64,000 bases of DNA from Pseudoxanthomonas sp. SL93 (GCF_026625825.1 NZ_CP113065.1:2790001-2854000), one strand, 5' to 3'. Numbered from the stretch's first letter, positions 27,035-35,665 are shown. Numbers and translations: made by a program. Notes: generated from the letters alone by a model not told the origin.

Positions 27035-28564
27035 TTACGCAGGCACGGGCCGGGCTCCCCATACTTCCGGCCCCGCCTTGCAGTAGCGCTCGATGAAAGC
27101 CTGCTGGGAAGGCATCTGCGCGACGGCCTGATCGATGGGCTGGCGGATGGACGCCAGCAGGCTCCGCAGGTCGTCGTCCTTCAATGCACGCGCCAGGGGA
27201 TGCGGCTGCCCGGGGGCGATGCCCTGGCCCAGCAGCACATGGGTCCAGGAGTCGACCCGGAAGAGTTCGTCCGGATCCTGCCAGGCATGCGCGCGCTCGC
27301 GCCAGGCGCGCAGGCGGATGGCCAGCGATTCGGGCAACGCCATCTCGCGGCACGCTTTCCACATCGGCTCATCGCGCTGCGTGGCATGGTAGTGAAGGAT
27401 GATGAAGTCCCGCACGTGCTCCATCTCCGCGCGGCTGACATCGTTGTAGAGGTCGACGAGCGACGGGGCGATGCCGTCGAAGGGGAACAGCTGGACCAGG
27501 CGCACGACGGCACTGATGGCCAGGTGGATGCTGGTCGATTCCAGCGGCTCGATGAAGCCGCTGGCCAGGCCCAGCGAGACCACGTTCTTGTTCCACGCCT
27601 TCAACCGGCGTCCGGTCCGGAACGGCACCAGCCACGGATCACGGAGCGCAGGCGCACCGACGTCGCGCAGGAGCTTGGCGCGCGCCTCGTCGTCGGACAT
27701 GTGCCGGCTGGAGAACACCAGGCCGCATCCCACGCGATGCTGCAGCGGGATATGCCAGCGCCAGCCGGCCTCGTGCGCGATCGCGCGCGTGTAGGGCACC
27801 GGCGGACCCACGGACTCGGTCTGCACCGCGACCGCACGGTCGCTGGGCAACCACTCGTTCCAGTCCTCGTAACCGGTGTGCAGCGTCTGTTCGATCAGCA
27901 GGCCGCGGAAGCCGGTGCAGTCGATGAACAGATCGCCGTCGAGGACCTGTCCGTCTTCGAGTACCAGGGACTGTACCGCTCCGGAATCCGGGTGCTGCCT
28001 GACCTCGCGGATCTTCCCTTCCACGCGCCGCAGCCCATAGCCTTCCGCGATGCGGCGGAGGAACTTCGCGTAGAGACCGGCATCGAAGTGATACGCATAG
28101 TTGACCTGCGGTTGCGTCTGCAGCGAGAACTGGTCTCCCCGCGAAGCGACCGTCTCCAGGCAGAAATCCCCCAGCTCCGACGGCATCCCGCGGCGCAGGC
28201 TGTCCAGCCAGAAATGATGGAAGGCCGCCGCCCACGTTCCCTGCCCGGTGATGCCGAAGGGATGGATGTAGCGTTCTCCCGGACGGCGCCAGTTTTCGAA
28301 GGAGATCGAAAGCTTGAACGTGCCCGCCACGGCGCGCAGGAATTCCTGTTCGTCGATCTGCAGGAAACGGTGGAACGTACGGATGGGCGGCACGGTGGAT
28401 TCGCCCACGCCCACGGTACCGATCTGTTCCGACTCCACCAGGGTGATGTCCAGGCGATCGCGGAACTGATGCGACAGCGCACATGCGGCCAGCCAGCCCG
28501 CGGTACCCCCGCCGGCGATCACCACCTTGCGGACCTGTGCTGGCGCTGCTGCTGGATTGTCCAC
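27035..28564 (-). CDS. Flavin-dependent tryptophan-halogenase-like protein
   Basis: A 509-residue protein of the PrnA/RebH superfamily. The FAD-binding 'VVIAGGGTAGWLAAC' is at 14-28, 'GVGESTVPPI' at 52-61, and the halogenase signature W-x-W-x-I-P is present as 'GWRWHIPLQHR' (267-277). The C-terminal part contains 'NVVSLGLASGFIEPLEST', also conserved. In characterised halogenases a lysine a few residues after the 'GE-x-T-x-P' motif carries the chlorinating intermediate; in the corresponding stretch here (61-70, 'IRTFHRFLQI') I see no lysine. The enzyme may therefore not be a tryptophan halogenase. It sits between cupin-like and DUF6445-like genes downstream of a TonB-dependent receptor, which suggests a role tied to that receptor or its substrate. 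Confidence 0.85.
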   Translation of the reverse strand: MDNPAAAPAQVRKVVIAGGGTAGWLAACALSHQFRDRLDITLVESEQIGTVGVGESTVPPIRTFHRFLQIDEQEFLRAVAGTFKLSISFENWRRPGERYIHPFGITGQGTWAAAFHHFWLDSLRRGMPSELGDFCLETVASRGDQFSLQTQPQVNYAYHFDAGLYAKFLRRIAEGYGLRRVEGKIREVRQHPDSGAVQSLVLEDGQVLDGDLFIDCTGFRGLLIEQTLHTGYEDWNEWLPSDRAVAVQTESVGPPVPYTRAIAHEAGWRWHIPLQHRVGCGLVFSSRHMSDDEARAKLLRDVGAPALRDPWLVPFRTGRRLKAWNKNVVSLGLASGFIEPLESTSIHLAISAVVRLVQLFPFDGIAPSLVDLYNDVSRAEMEHVRDFIILHYHATQRDEPMWKACREMALPESLAIRLRAWRERAHAWQDPDELFRVDSWTHVLLGQGIAPGQPHPLARALKDDDLRSLLASIRQPIDQAVAQMPSQQAFIERYCKAGPEVWGARPVPA

Positions 28565-28585
28565 TGCGGTTACTCCCTGCTTCGG

Positions 28586-29608
28586 TTAGCGATTCAGACG
28601 CCCAATCAACATGGCGCGGATACGCCGCGCCTGCGTTTCATCCACCGGCCCCAGCAGGTCACGTGCCTGCGCGGGAAGGTGCTCCCCTGCCTGTTCGCGT
28701 GGACCGAAGACGTAGTAGTCGAACACCTTCGCCCACGCCTGCTTCTCGCGTTCCGGCAGGTCCCGCAGCGTCCACAGGGCATGGTGGAGCGCCGGCAAGG
28801 GCGATGAGAGGAAGGCGGGTGAACCGCGCCACCAGTAGTTCACTAGCACGTTGAACGGCTCGAGGCTGCGCACGTGGTGCCACCACATGCTGGGGATGAA
28901 GATGGCATCACCCGGCTCGAGCAGCGCGGTCTGCGCGGTGGCCAGCGCCTCGCGGAACCGGGGATGGCGAGCATGGTCGGGGTCATCGAAGTCGACCACG
29001 CTCACGACTTGGCCGCCTGGCGTGGGATCGAACGGACCCGGGTAGAGATTCGCGATCTGGTCGGGCGGGAACAAGGTGAAGCGTCGCCGGCCCACCGCGC
29101 AGCACGCGATGTTGTTGGGCTCATCGAAATGGCAGGACGCGACCACGCGGTTGCCTATCCAGATGCTCGGGGGCGCATCGATATCGTGCTCGGCCAGGGG
29201 CAGTCCATTGGCCTGGCTGAAGCCAGGCAATGCACCATCGACCAGCAGCGACGCCACGTAATAGGTCGGTGGACGCGGATCGTGCAGATGGTCCGCAATC
29301 TCGCCGAGCACTTGCGCCAGCGATCCACGCCGGACATCGAAATTCAGTCGGGTGAAGTCTTCGTTGTAGAACGGACGACCGGCGATTTCGGGCCCGCCGA
29401 AGGAATACTGGATGGGTCTGCCGGCGTCGAAACCCAGCAGGTAGGACATCGCGTCCTGCGTGGAACGCAAGCCGGCCTGCACCAGTCCCCAGTCGCGCGC
29501 GACGCCCTTGAGCAGCACGGGTTGGCCGTCCGACACCAGATCGTGCAGTGGCAGCGCGTCCGCATGCACATCTTGCAGAACACGCATCGATGTCGCGTCC
29601 ACCGACAC
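28586..29608 (-). CDS. Cupin-like (JmjC/Cupin_8) Fe(II) oxygenase-like protein
   Basis: A 340-residue JmjC/Cupin_8-type protein. The iron-binding facial triad is evident: His160-x-Asp162 in 'VASCHFDEPNN' and a distal His near 244-245 in 'IPSMWWHHVRSLEPFNVLVNYWW'. 'GRRRFTLFPPDQIANLYPGPFD' is a very common segment of the factor-inhibiting-HIF-like group. Such enzymes hydroxylate proteins or small molecules using 2-oxoglutarate. The target here is unknown. It is 5 bp after the SapC-like gene and 21 bp before the halogenase-like gene, so the three are co-transcribed. No export signal is visible. Confidence 0.83.
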   Translation of the reverse strand: MSVDATSMRVLQDVHADALPLHDLVSDGQPVLLKGVARDWGLVQAGLRSTQDAMSYLLGFDAGRPIQYSFGGPEIAGRPFYNEDFTRLNFDVRRGSLAQVLGEIADHLHDPRPPTYYVASLLVDGALPGFSQANGLPLAEHDIDAPPSIWIGNRVVASCHFDEPNNIACCAVGRRRFTLFPPDQIANLYPGPFDPTPGGQVVSVVDFDDPDHARHPRFREALATAQTALLEPGDAIFIPSMWWHHVRSLEPFNVLVNYWWRGSPAFLSSPLPALHHALWTLRDLPEREKQAWAKVFDYYVFGPREQAGEHLPAQARDLLGPVDETQARRIRAMLIGRLNR

Positions 29609-29613
29609 GGCGG

Positions 29614-30372
29614 TCAGCTCCCACCCGGGGAAGTCGCCGCATCCTGTGCACGCAGGCGACGCTGCTTCTCGGCCATCAGGCGACGCATGTTGTGCAGCGA
29701 CGCCAGGATCAGGTAAGCGCCCTCCAGGTATCCGGCGCGGTTGAGTTCGACCAGCGCATTACCGTCCAGCGCGGCCAGCCTTTCGCGATCGATGCCATGC
29801 AGCCCGTTGACGCCCACGCGGTGCCGGTCGTCCAGCTGCACGTCCAGGTTGACGGGCTGTATCAGGCCCTTCGCATCCAGCGCCGAGAACATGGCGGCAC
29901 CGAACTCGCTGCCGTCCCTGATGCCGCGCAGGACGGCCGCGACGTGCTCCAGATAGGGCGTGTTGCCGCCCTGCGGCAGGAACACCGGCTCCCCTGTCGT
30001 GAAGTTGACGCGCGGATGATCCAGGTCCACGTGCATCACCGGCTCCTGCCTGAGCTCACCGTTGACGCGCTGCTCCTGGAAGCCGATCAGGAAAGGCCCC
30101 TTTGCCGCCGCACCCGGCAGGTAGGCGGCATTCCATCGGCCGTCCTGAAGGAAAAGATTCTCGCGCTGCTCGAACCCCAGCAGCGCCACGGACTGCCATT
30201 CGCCCGTACCCGGATCCTTCCTCAGGAAGATCGGGTACTCCCTCTGCAACTCGGCGAACTCGCTGGGAAACGCCGGCACCATGCCCACGTCATCGCCGAA
30301 CTCGGGGCCGAACCCCGTCGCCACGCGCAGATCCTTGTGCGACACATTGTTGAGAAGCTCGTAACGGGCCAT
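29614..30372 (-). CDS. SapC-like protein
   Basis: A 252-residue protein of the SapC family, named after an S-layer-associated protein and common beside carbohydrate-linked TonB receptors in Xanthomonas and Caulobacter. Family features include the start 'MARYELLNNVSHKDLRV', 'FPSEFAELQREYPIFLRKD', 'LLGFEQRENLFL' and the C-terminal 'GAYLILASLHNMRRLMAEK'. The function is unknown. The ATG at 30372 follows a GGAGAGAAG ribosome site; the frame is open upstream but the extension has no family character. It follows the receptor gene after 171 bp that contain a strong terminator, so its expression may depend on read-through or a separate promoter. Confidence 0.85.
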   Translation of the reverse strand: MARYELLNNVSHKDLRVATGFGPEFGDDVGMVPAFPSEFAELQREYPIFLRKDPGTGEWQSVALLGFEQRENLFLQDGRWNAAYLPGAAAKGPFLIGFQEQRVNGELRQEPVMHVDLDHPRVNFTTGEPVFLPQGGNTPYLEHVAAVLRGIRDGSEFGAAMFSALDAKGLIQPVNLDVQLDDRHRVGVNGLHGIDRERLAALDGNALVELNRAGYLEGAYLILASLHNMRRLMAEKQRRLRAQDAATSPGGS

Positions 30373-30475
30373 CTTCTCTCCATGCAAGTCAGGGATGGGC
30401 GAAGCGCCTCCCCTGCAGAATATCACCGCCGGCGAATGGTCTTCGCGCGGACATCCACCAGCCCAACCGACCTCA

Positions 30476-30507
30476 ACAAAAGGGACCGCTGCTTGCGCAG
30501 CGGTCCC
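30476..30507 (-). terminator. Rho-independent terminator after the TonB-dependent receptor gene
   Basis: On the minus strand GGGACCGCTGC (30507-30497), loop GCAA, GCAGCGGTCCC (30492-30482) and then TTTTGTTG form an 11-bp perfect stem with a T-rich tail. It lies 37 bp past the receptor stop and about 100 bp before the SapC-like start, so it would partly uncouple the accessory genes from the receptor. Confidence 0.88.
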
Positions 30508-30543
30508 GCATGGCGACATCCGGAGAGGGGGCTATCGCCAATC

Positions 30544-33500
30544 TCAGAACTTGTAGCGGGCACCCACCATGTAGCGCGGGCTCTGGTCGGCCAGCTTGAC
30601 GATCTGCTGGTCGGTGCGCGCGTGCCAGCGCACGTCCTCACCGGTCAGGTTGATCGCCTCCAGGCCGAACGACCAGTGGTCGTTGAGCGTGTAGTTCACG
30701 CTCAGGTCCCACTGCTCGTACTCTTCGACGTAGTAGGGATTGCGGCTGGCGCCCTGGTTGGCGAGGATCAGGTACTCATCGCGCCAGTTCCACGCCAGAC
30801 GCACCGACCAGCCATACTTTTCGTACATGAACATGGCGTTGGCCGTATCGCTGAGACCGGTCAGCGCGAACTGATCGATGCCCGGATCGCCTGCATTGTT
30901 GTAGCCCACATCGCCGTTCACCACGGTGTAGTTGGCCAGGATGCCGAAGCCCGTGTCACCGAAGAAGTACTGGCCACCCATTTCCCAGCCATTCAACTTG
31001 GCCTCATTCTGGTTGACCGGCCGGTTGACGTTGAACTGGTACAGCGGGTCGTCGGCTTCTCCGTAGATGTTGTAAGCGGCTTCGGTGGCAAGCGCCTGCG
31101 CACCGGTGCCGTTGAACGCACCCAGGCCGGCCGGATCATTGCGCAGCAGGGCCAAGGCCGTGAACAGCGACGTATCGTTGCCCGAACACGCGGCGGCGTT
31201 CGCCGCGCCCACCTGGGTCACACACGCGGCGCTGGTGAGGAAGGCCAGCGCGGCCTGCGCATCCGGGCCCGAGGTGGGATCCCGCAGGCCGTACAGGGAC
31301 TCCTGGCCGACCGTATTGCCGATGAAGTTGTTGACCGACTTGTTCCAGTACGTCAACGACAGGTAACTCGCATCGGCGAAGTACCACTCCACCGCAAGGT
31401 CGAGGTTGTCGGATTCCAGCGGCTTCAGGCTGGGGTTCTGCGCGTTTCCGCTGGCACGCACGGAGGGATCGAGCAGGACCGAGCCGAAGGGCTGCTGTGC
31501 GCCTGGGCCTGCATAGAGGTTGCCATAAGGTGCGCGTGCGATGCTCCTGCCGAACGAAGCACGACCCTTCAGTTCATCGGTGAAATCGATGCTGAAGTCC
31601 AGGTTGGGCAGGATGTAGCTGTAGCTGGCTTTCTCGCTGAAGGGCTGCTGCTCGTCCGACAGCACGATGCGGAAGTCGTTGTTGGCCTGCCATTCGATGG
31701 CCTCGGGAATGGCGATCACCGACGTCGACACGACATCCGTCGTTTCGTACCTCACGCCCAGGCGGGTGTTGGTGCGCATGCCACCCAGCTCGCCTTCCAG
31801 TTCGACCTGGAAGTACGCCGAATGAGTCTTCTCTTCCACCCGGTTGTCGGCCGCCCGTTGCGGACTCACGCCCAGCCCCACGCCGTACTGGCCCGCTGCC
31901 CACTGGGCGAGCTCACCCGCATCACCTCGCCAGACCGGCCAGCTGGTGACGTTGTAGTCGTCGAACAGGCCACCGATGTTGACCGGGCGCAGAAGATCCA
32001 TCAGCCCCGCCGCGGTGTCCGAATCCACGTTGGCCACGCCCCAGTCGCCCAGGGTCGAATAGGCTTCCGCCGCCTGGATGCGGTGTGTCGTGGACTTGTT
32101 GGTGTCCACGCCGAACTGGAAACGACCCTGGTCGAAGTTCCATTCGCCGTCGATGCGGGCCTGCTTGATCTCGCTGACCTGGGTCTGCGCATTGATGCGC
32201 AGCACCTGCGAACCGACCTCGCCTTCCACGAATCCGGGATTCACCACGCCGTTGGTACCGGCGACCGCGTCCGCCGTGGACGGATACCAGGTCTGCGTTC
32301 CGTACGGCAGGCCGTTGTTGAAAACCAGCTCCTGCACCCACGAGCCGCCGCAGTGGGGCCCGGTCGTGCAGTTGTTGGTACCCGCGATGCTCATGAAGAT
32401 CGAGCCGCCGCCGGTGAGCGGATCGTTGGGCCGGCTCTCGTTCTTCGAGTTGTGCGCGTCGAAGGTGAGGCGGAAGTTGTCGCTGACATCCCAAGCTGCA
32501 TTGAGGCCCAGCGAACCCAGCTTGTACTTCTGCATGCTGCGCTGCTGTTCGATACCGAAGTCCTTGGTCCCCGCGATTTCGCGGATGTACACCGGCGTGG
32601 CGATGGCACCGCTGGTGTCGAACTCAACGTCGGTGTAGTTGCTGTTCTGCAGCCACATCGCCTGTTCGCCACGGTTCTCCTCGATCTCGTTGGTCGAGTA
32701 GGTGTAGTCCAGGGTCAGGGTCAGGCTGTCGGTCGGTGCGAACTGCACGACCGCCTGGCCATTGACGCGTTCGCGCTCGAAGTCCGAGAAGGCGTAGCGC
32801 AGGTCATTCGGGCGTGCATACAGATCGCCGATGCCGGGCGCATTGACCACCGTGGGGTTGCCGGGCATCGTCCCGGTCCACGGCTGCACATTCCAGTAGT
32901 TCTCGGTTGCCTGCACCGAACCGCCCTTGCGCTTCTGGTGGCTGGCGCTCAGGCTCACGCCGAAGGTCTTGTCCGGATTCGTATAGCTGAAGATGCCCGA
33001 CAGTTCTGGCGTCAGGTCGTTGTCGAAAGGCTGGCTCCGATCGGAGACGATCTTGGCACCGGCACTCGCGACGATACCCTCGTTGTTGAACGGCTTGGCG
33101 GTCAGGATGTTGATGGTGGCACCGATGCCGCCACTGGGCACCTGCGCCTGGCTGGTCTTGTAGACCTCGATCCCGTTGATCGCTTCAGCGGCGAGCTGCG
33201 CGAAGTTGAACGCGCGCGTGCCGCCATCCACGCCACCGATGGCGACCTGGCCCGACGCACCAAACGCATCCGCACCCGGCATCTGGCGACCATTGAGCGT
33301 CACCATGTTGAACTGCGGGCCGAAGCCGCGTGCCGTGACCTGCGCACCTTCACCATCGCGGCGCTCGATCGAGATGCCGGTGATGCGCTGCAGGGATTCG
33401 GCGAGGTTGGTATCCGGGAACTTGCCGATGTCTTCGGCGCTGATCGCATCGACGACGCCCGCGGAATCGCGCTTGATGTTCATCGCCTGATTCAGGCTGC

Positions 33501-33684
33501 TGCGCAGGCCCGTGACGACGACTGTGTCCAGCGTGGTGGCATCCGGTGTCGCCTGCTGCTGTGCCTGCTGCGCGACCGGCGCCTGTGTTTGTGCTTCCTG
33601 CCCGAAGGCGGGATTGATGACCAGTACGCCACCCACGAAGGTGAACATGGCCGTCGATTTGAACTTCGCCAACTTGCGACTCAT
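30544..33684 (-). CDS. TonB-dependent outer-membrane receptor, probable xylan oligosaccharide receptor
   Basis: A 1046-residue TonB-dependent receptor of the large Xanthomonas/Caulobacter type. It has an N-terminal export signal ending near 'NPAFGQEAQ' (about 29), a glutamine-rich linker, a TonB-box-like 'LDTVVVTG', a plug domain ('FPDTNLAESLQRITGISIERRDGEG', 'GFGPQFNMVTLNGRQMPG') and a long beta-barrel ending in 'YMVGARYKF' with the usual terminal Phe. The start at 33684 is supported by a GAGG site 8 bases upstream and by overlap with the stop of a short leader ORF (TGATG). A xyl-box palindrome lies about 330 bp upstream, so xylan-derived oligosaccharides are the likely substrate. Confidence 0.92.
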   Translation of the reverse strand: MSRKLAKFKSTAMFTFVGGVLVINPAFGQEAQTQAPVAQQAQQQATPDATTLDTVVVTGLRSSLNQAMNIKRDSAGVVDAISAEDIGKFPDTNLAESLQRITGISIERRDGEGAQVTARGFGPQFNMVTLNGRQMPGADAFGASGQVAIGGVDGGTRAFNFAQLAAEAINGIEVYKTSQAQVPSGGIGATINILTAKPFNNEGIVASAGAKIVSDRSQPFDNDLTPELSGIFSYTNPDKTFGVSLSASHQKRKGGSVQATENYWNVQPWTGTMPGNPTVVNAPGIGDLYARPNDLRYAFSDFERERVNGQAVVQFAPTDSLTLTLDYTYSTNEIEENRGEQAMWLQNSNYTDVEFDTSGAIATPVYIREIAGTKDFGIEQQRSMQKYKLGSLGLNAAWDVSDNFRLTFDAHNSKNESRPNDPLTGGGSIFMSIAGTNNCTTGPHCGGSWVQELVFNNGLPYGTQTWYPSTADAVAGTNGVVNPGFVEGEVGSQVLRINAQTQVSEIKQARIDGEWNFDQGRFQFGVDTNKSTTHRIQAAEAYSTLGDWGVANVDSDTAAGLMDLLRPVNIGGLFDDYNVTSWPVWRGDAGELAQWAAGQYGVGLGVSPQRAADNRVEEKTHSAYFQVELEGELGGMRTNTRLGVRYETTDVVSTSVIAIPEAIEWQANNDFRIVLSDEQQPFSEKASYSYILPNLDFSIDFTDELKGRASFGRSIARAPYGNLYAGPGAQQPFGSVLLDPSVRASGNAQNPSLKPLESDNLDLAVEWYFADASYLSLTYWNKSVNNFIGNTVGQESLYGLRDPTSGPDAQAALAFLTSAACVTQVGAANAAACSGNDTSLFTALALLRNDPAGLGAFNGTGAQALATEAAYNIYGEADDPLYQFNVNRPVNQNEAKLNGWEMGGQYFFGDTGFGILANYTVVNGDVGYNNAGDPGIDQFALTGLSDTANAMFMYEKYGWSVRLAWNWRDEYLILANQGASRNPYYVEEYEQWDLSVNYTLNDHWSFGLEAINLTGEDVRWHARTDQQIVKLADQSPRYMVGARYKF

Positions 33685-33803
33685 CAGCATGTCCTCAGGT
33701 CTGGAATTGAAGGGCCAACAGCGCCGCGGCAGGCTTGGTATCCGGCTTCCGCGTTCATCTGGGCCCTGGTCTGTGCGTGGCATCGGAACCTGCACTCTTT
33801 CAT
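33684..33803 (-). CDS. Possible 39-codon leader peptide coupled to the receptor gene
   Basis: A short open frame starts with ATG at 33803 directly after an excellent ribosome site (GAGAGGGGAGACC) and ends in TGA at 33686-33684. The last base of the stop is the first base of the receptor ATG (TGATG). The 39-residue product (beginning 'MKECRFRCHAQTR', ending 'PDLRTC') has four cysteines, no signal peptide, and resembles nothing I know. Good initiation signal and stop/start overlap argue for translational coupling or a regulatory leader. The lack of any recognisable homology keeps the call tentative. Confidence 0.45.
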   Translation of the reverse strand: MKECRFRCHAQTRAQMNAEAGYQACRGAVGPSIPDLRTC

Positions 33804-34321
33804 GGTCTCCCCTCTCACTTCGATCAATGGATGTATCGCCCTCCCCAAGGGCACCCGCAGGCACAGGCCCGCACTTCCAGACCGGGCATGGTGATAGCGC
33901 CCGTTACCGCGCTGCCCTTGGGAATACCTTCCAGGCAGGTTCCAGCGTCGCAACGCAACACAGCGTTCAATCAACTTCCATGGACACGATCAACGGATGA
34001 ATCGACCAGAAGTGGTAGCGCTACCATCACGTTCGGCGCAGACTAATCACGCAGCCCTGCCTTTGTCACCGTGCACCGCAGCAATCCCGGAGAGAAAGCC
34101 TCCATCGCCGCCGACGTCTGGCAAGCTGGTGCAGCGATGGAAGCGGTTCCACGGCGAGGCCGGCGGCGCAGCCACGTAATTTTCATTCCGTTGCAGGGTG
34201 TGGGGATGGAGATCGGTAGGCTCGTCTGGCCTGGTCGCGGTATGCGAGGCTGGCCACGACTGCGCTCTTTCCAACTGACGACACCTGGAACCAAGCGAGA
34301 CATCGGAGCAAGCAAGACAGC
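33804..34321. other. Divergent promoter region between receptor and LacI regulator
   Basis: These 518 bp hold no convincing gene. The section before 34013 would be the leader of the receptor transcript. The palindrome at 34013-34026 is the only clear regulatory site. The part from 34027 to 34321 leads into the LacI gene; I see no strong -35/-10 pair there by eye. Confidence 0.6.
34013..34026. promoter_or_regulatory. Xyl-box palindrome upstream of the TonB-dependent receptor
   Basis: TGGTAGCGCTACCA is a perfect 14-bp palindrome with a central CG, the symmetric version of the box before xylB and of the published Xanthomonas XylR motif as I remember it. It lies between the receptor gene and the divergent LacI gene, about 330 bp from the first and about 295 bp from the second. 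It may serve one or both. Confidence 0.82.
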
Positions 34322-35395
34322 ATGGAGAAACCGATCAAATCCGTCCGGCGAAAAGGCAGCGCGATCACGATCGACGAGGTCGCCGCCCACGCAGGCGTTT
34401 CGCCGATGACGGTATCGCGCGTGGTGAACGGCCACGGGGGTGTCCGCGACGCCACGCGTGAGCGTGTCATGAGCACTGTGCGCGAGCTGGGATACCGGCC
34501 CAACCTGGCGGCGAGTTCGCTTGCCGCGGCCCAACACACCTGCATCGCACTGATCTACACCAATCCCAGTTCGAGCTATCTGCGCGAGCTGCTGGTCGGC
34601 GCCTTGCGCGGTTCGGCACGCGCGGCGGCCCAGCTGGTCATCGCGACCTGGGACACGCTGGACGTGGAAGGCCAGCGCGCCGCGGCGCGCGAGCTTAGCA
34701 AGAGCGTGGCGGGCGTAATCCTGCCGCCACCCTTGTGCGAGTCCAAGGCGATCGTCATGGAATTCGCCCAGGCCGGCATTCCCGTCGTGTCGATCGCGTC
34801 GGGCCGTTTCAGCGAGACGATTTCCTGCGTGCGCATCGACGACCATCGCGCCAGCCACGACATGACGGCCCATCTGATCGTCCACGGGCACACGCGTATC
34901 GGCTACATCAAGGGCGACCCGAACCAGACGGCCAGCGCGCATCGCCTGCAGGGATACCGGGACGCATTGGCCGAGGCGGGCATCGCATTCGATGAGAAGC
35001 TCGTCAGGCCCGGTTACTTCACCTACCGGTCGGGTCTGGAGGCGGCCGAAAGCCTGCTGGCGCTTGCCGACCCACCCACCGCGATCTTCGCCAGCAACGA
35101 CGACATGGCCTCAGCCGTGGTCTCCGTTGCGCATCGCCGCGGCCTGGACGTCCCGCGCGACCTGTCCGTCGTCGGCTTCGACGATACATCGGCCTCCACC
35201 ATGGTCTGGCCGGAGCTGACGACCGTCCACCAGCCTGTCGCCTCGATGGCCGATGCCGCCATCGACATCCTGCTGCGTGAGATCCGGCGCGCCACCAACT
35301 CCGCGCGCGTCATCGTCAATCACGTCGTCCCGCACAAGCTGGTGAAGCGTGCCTCAGTAGCAGCCAGGAAAAAATCGAAACTCGTACGGCAGTAG
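34322..35395 (+). CDS. LacI-family regulator, paralog of the xylan regulator
   Basis: A 357-residue LacI/GalR repressor. The helix-turn-helix 'ITIDEVAAHAGVSPMTVSRVVN' and the hinge 'VRELGYRPNLAASSLAAAQH' are nearly the same as in the regulator at 20570-21637, and the likeness continues over the effector-binding domain ('LPPPLCES', 'SCVRIDD', 'VVGFDDTSAS'). With such similar recognition helices the two proteins may bind overlapping sets of operators. The C-terminus ends in a short basic tail ('ARKKSKLVRQ'). It is divergent from the receptor cluster, with the xyl-box between them, so autoregulation and control of the receptor are likely. Confidence 0.9.
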   Translation: MEKPIKSVRRKGSAITIDEVAAHAGVSPMTVSRVVNGHGGVRDATRERVMSTVRELGYRPNLAASSLAAAQHTCIALIYTNPSSSYLRELLVGALRGSARAAAQLVIATWDTLDVEGQRAAARELSKSVAGVILPPPLCESKAIVMEFAQAGIPVVSIASGRFSETISCVRIDDHRASHDMTAHLIVHGHTRIGYIKGDPNQTASAHRLQGYRDALAEAGIAFDEKLVRPGYFTYRSGLEAAESLLALADPPTAIFASNDDMASAVVSVAHRRGLDVPRDLSVVGFDDTSASTMVWPELTTVHQPVASMADAAIDILLREIRRATNSARVIVNHVVPHKLVKRASVAARKKSKLVRQ

Positions 35396-35637
35396 CGCGC
35401 ACACCCAGCAGGGCATCACCCGTGGGACACCGTCACAACCATGCAACGGAAATTCAGCGTTGGCAGGCTGCGCACCCTGCTTTGGACGGCCAGATATCGG
35501 AACGCAGCCATTTGCCTGATCTGGTGCCCAGTCAGCGGGTCCTGCCTGGAGCAGCGCAACCCATGGGATCCATGCAGGGCGTTCTGTGTTGGTCCGATTT
35601 CCTTGCCTATGGCCTGACCCAATCACGTCAGGTTTAT
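35396..35637. other. Intergenic region between LacI gene and DUF11 operon
   Basis: This stretch between two convergent genes contains short open frames without ribosome sites, family resemblance or codon pattern. Apart from the hairpin at its far end I see nothing in it. Confidence 0.5.
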
Positions 35638-35665
35638 GCCCTCTCCTGCCAAGCCAGGAGAGGGC
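35638..35665. terminator. Perfect hairpin, probable terminator of the DUF11 operon
   Basis: GCCCTCTCCTG (35638-35648) pairs perfectly with CAGGAGAGGGC (35655-35665) around a 6-base loop. It lies 15 bp downstream of the stop of the minus-strand DUF11 gene. There is no long T run on either strand (ATAAACC follows on the minus strand), so it may be a bidirectional or Rho-assisted terminator. Confidence 0.6.

Noticed and set aside
29548..33894. A 1448-codon plus-strand frame across the SapC-like and receptor genes
   Set aside because: It crosses two well-supported minus-strand genes and a terminator and has no recognisable domain.
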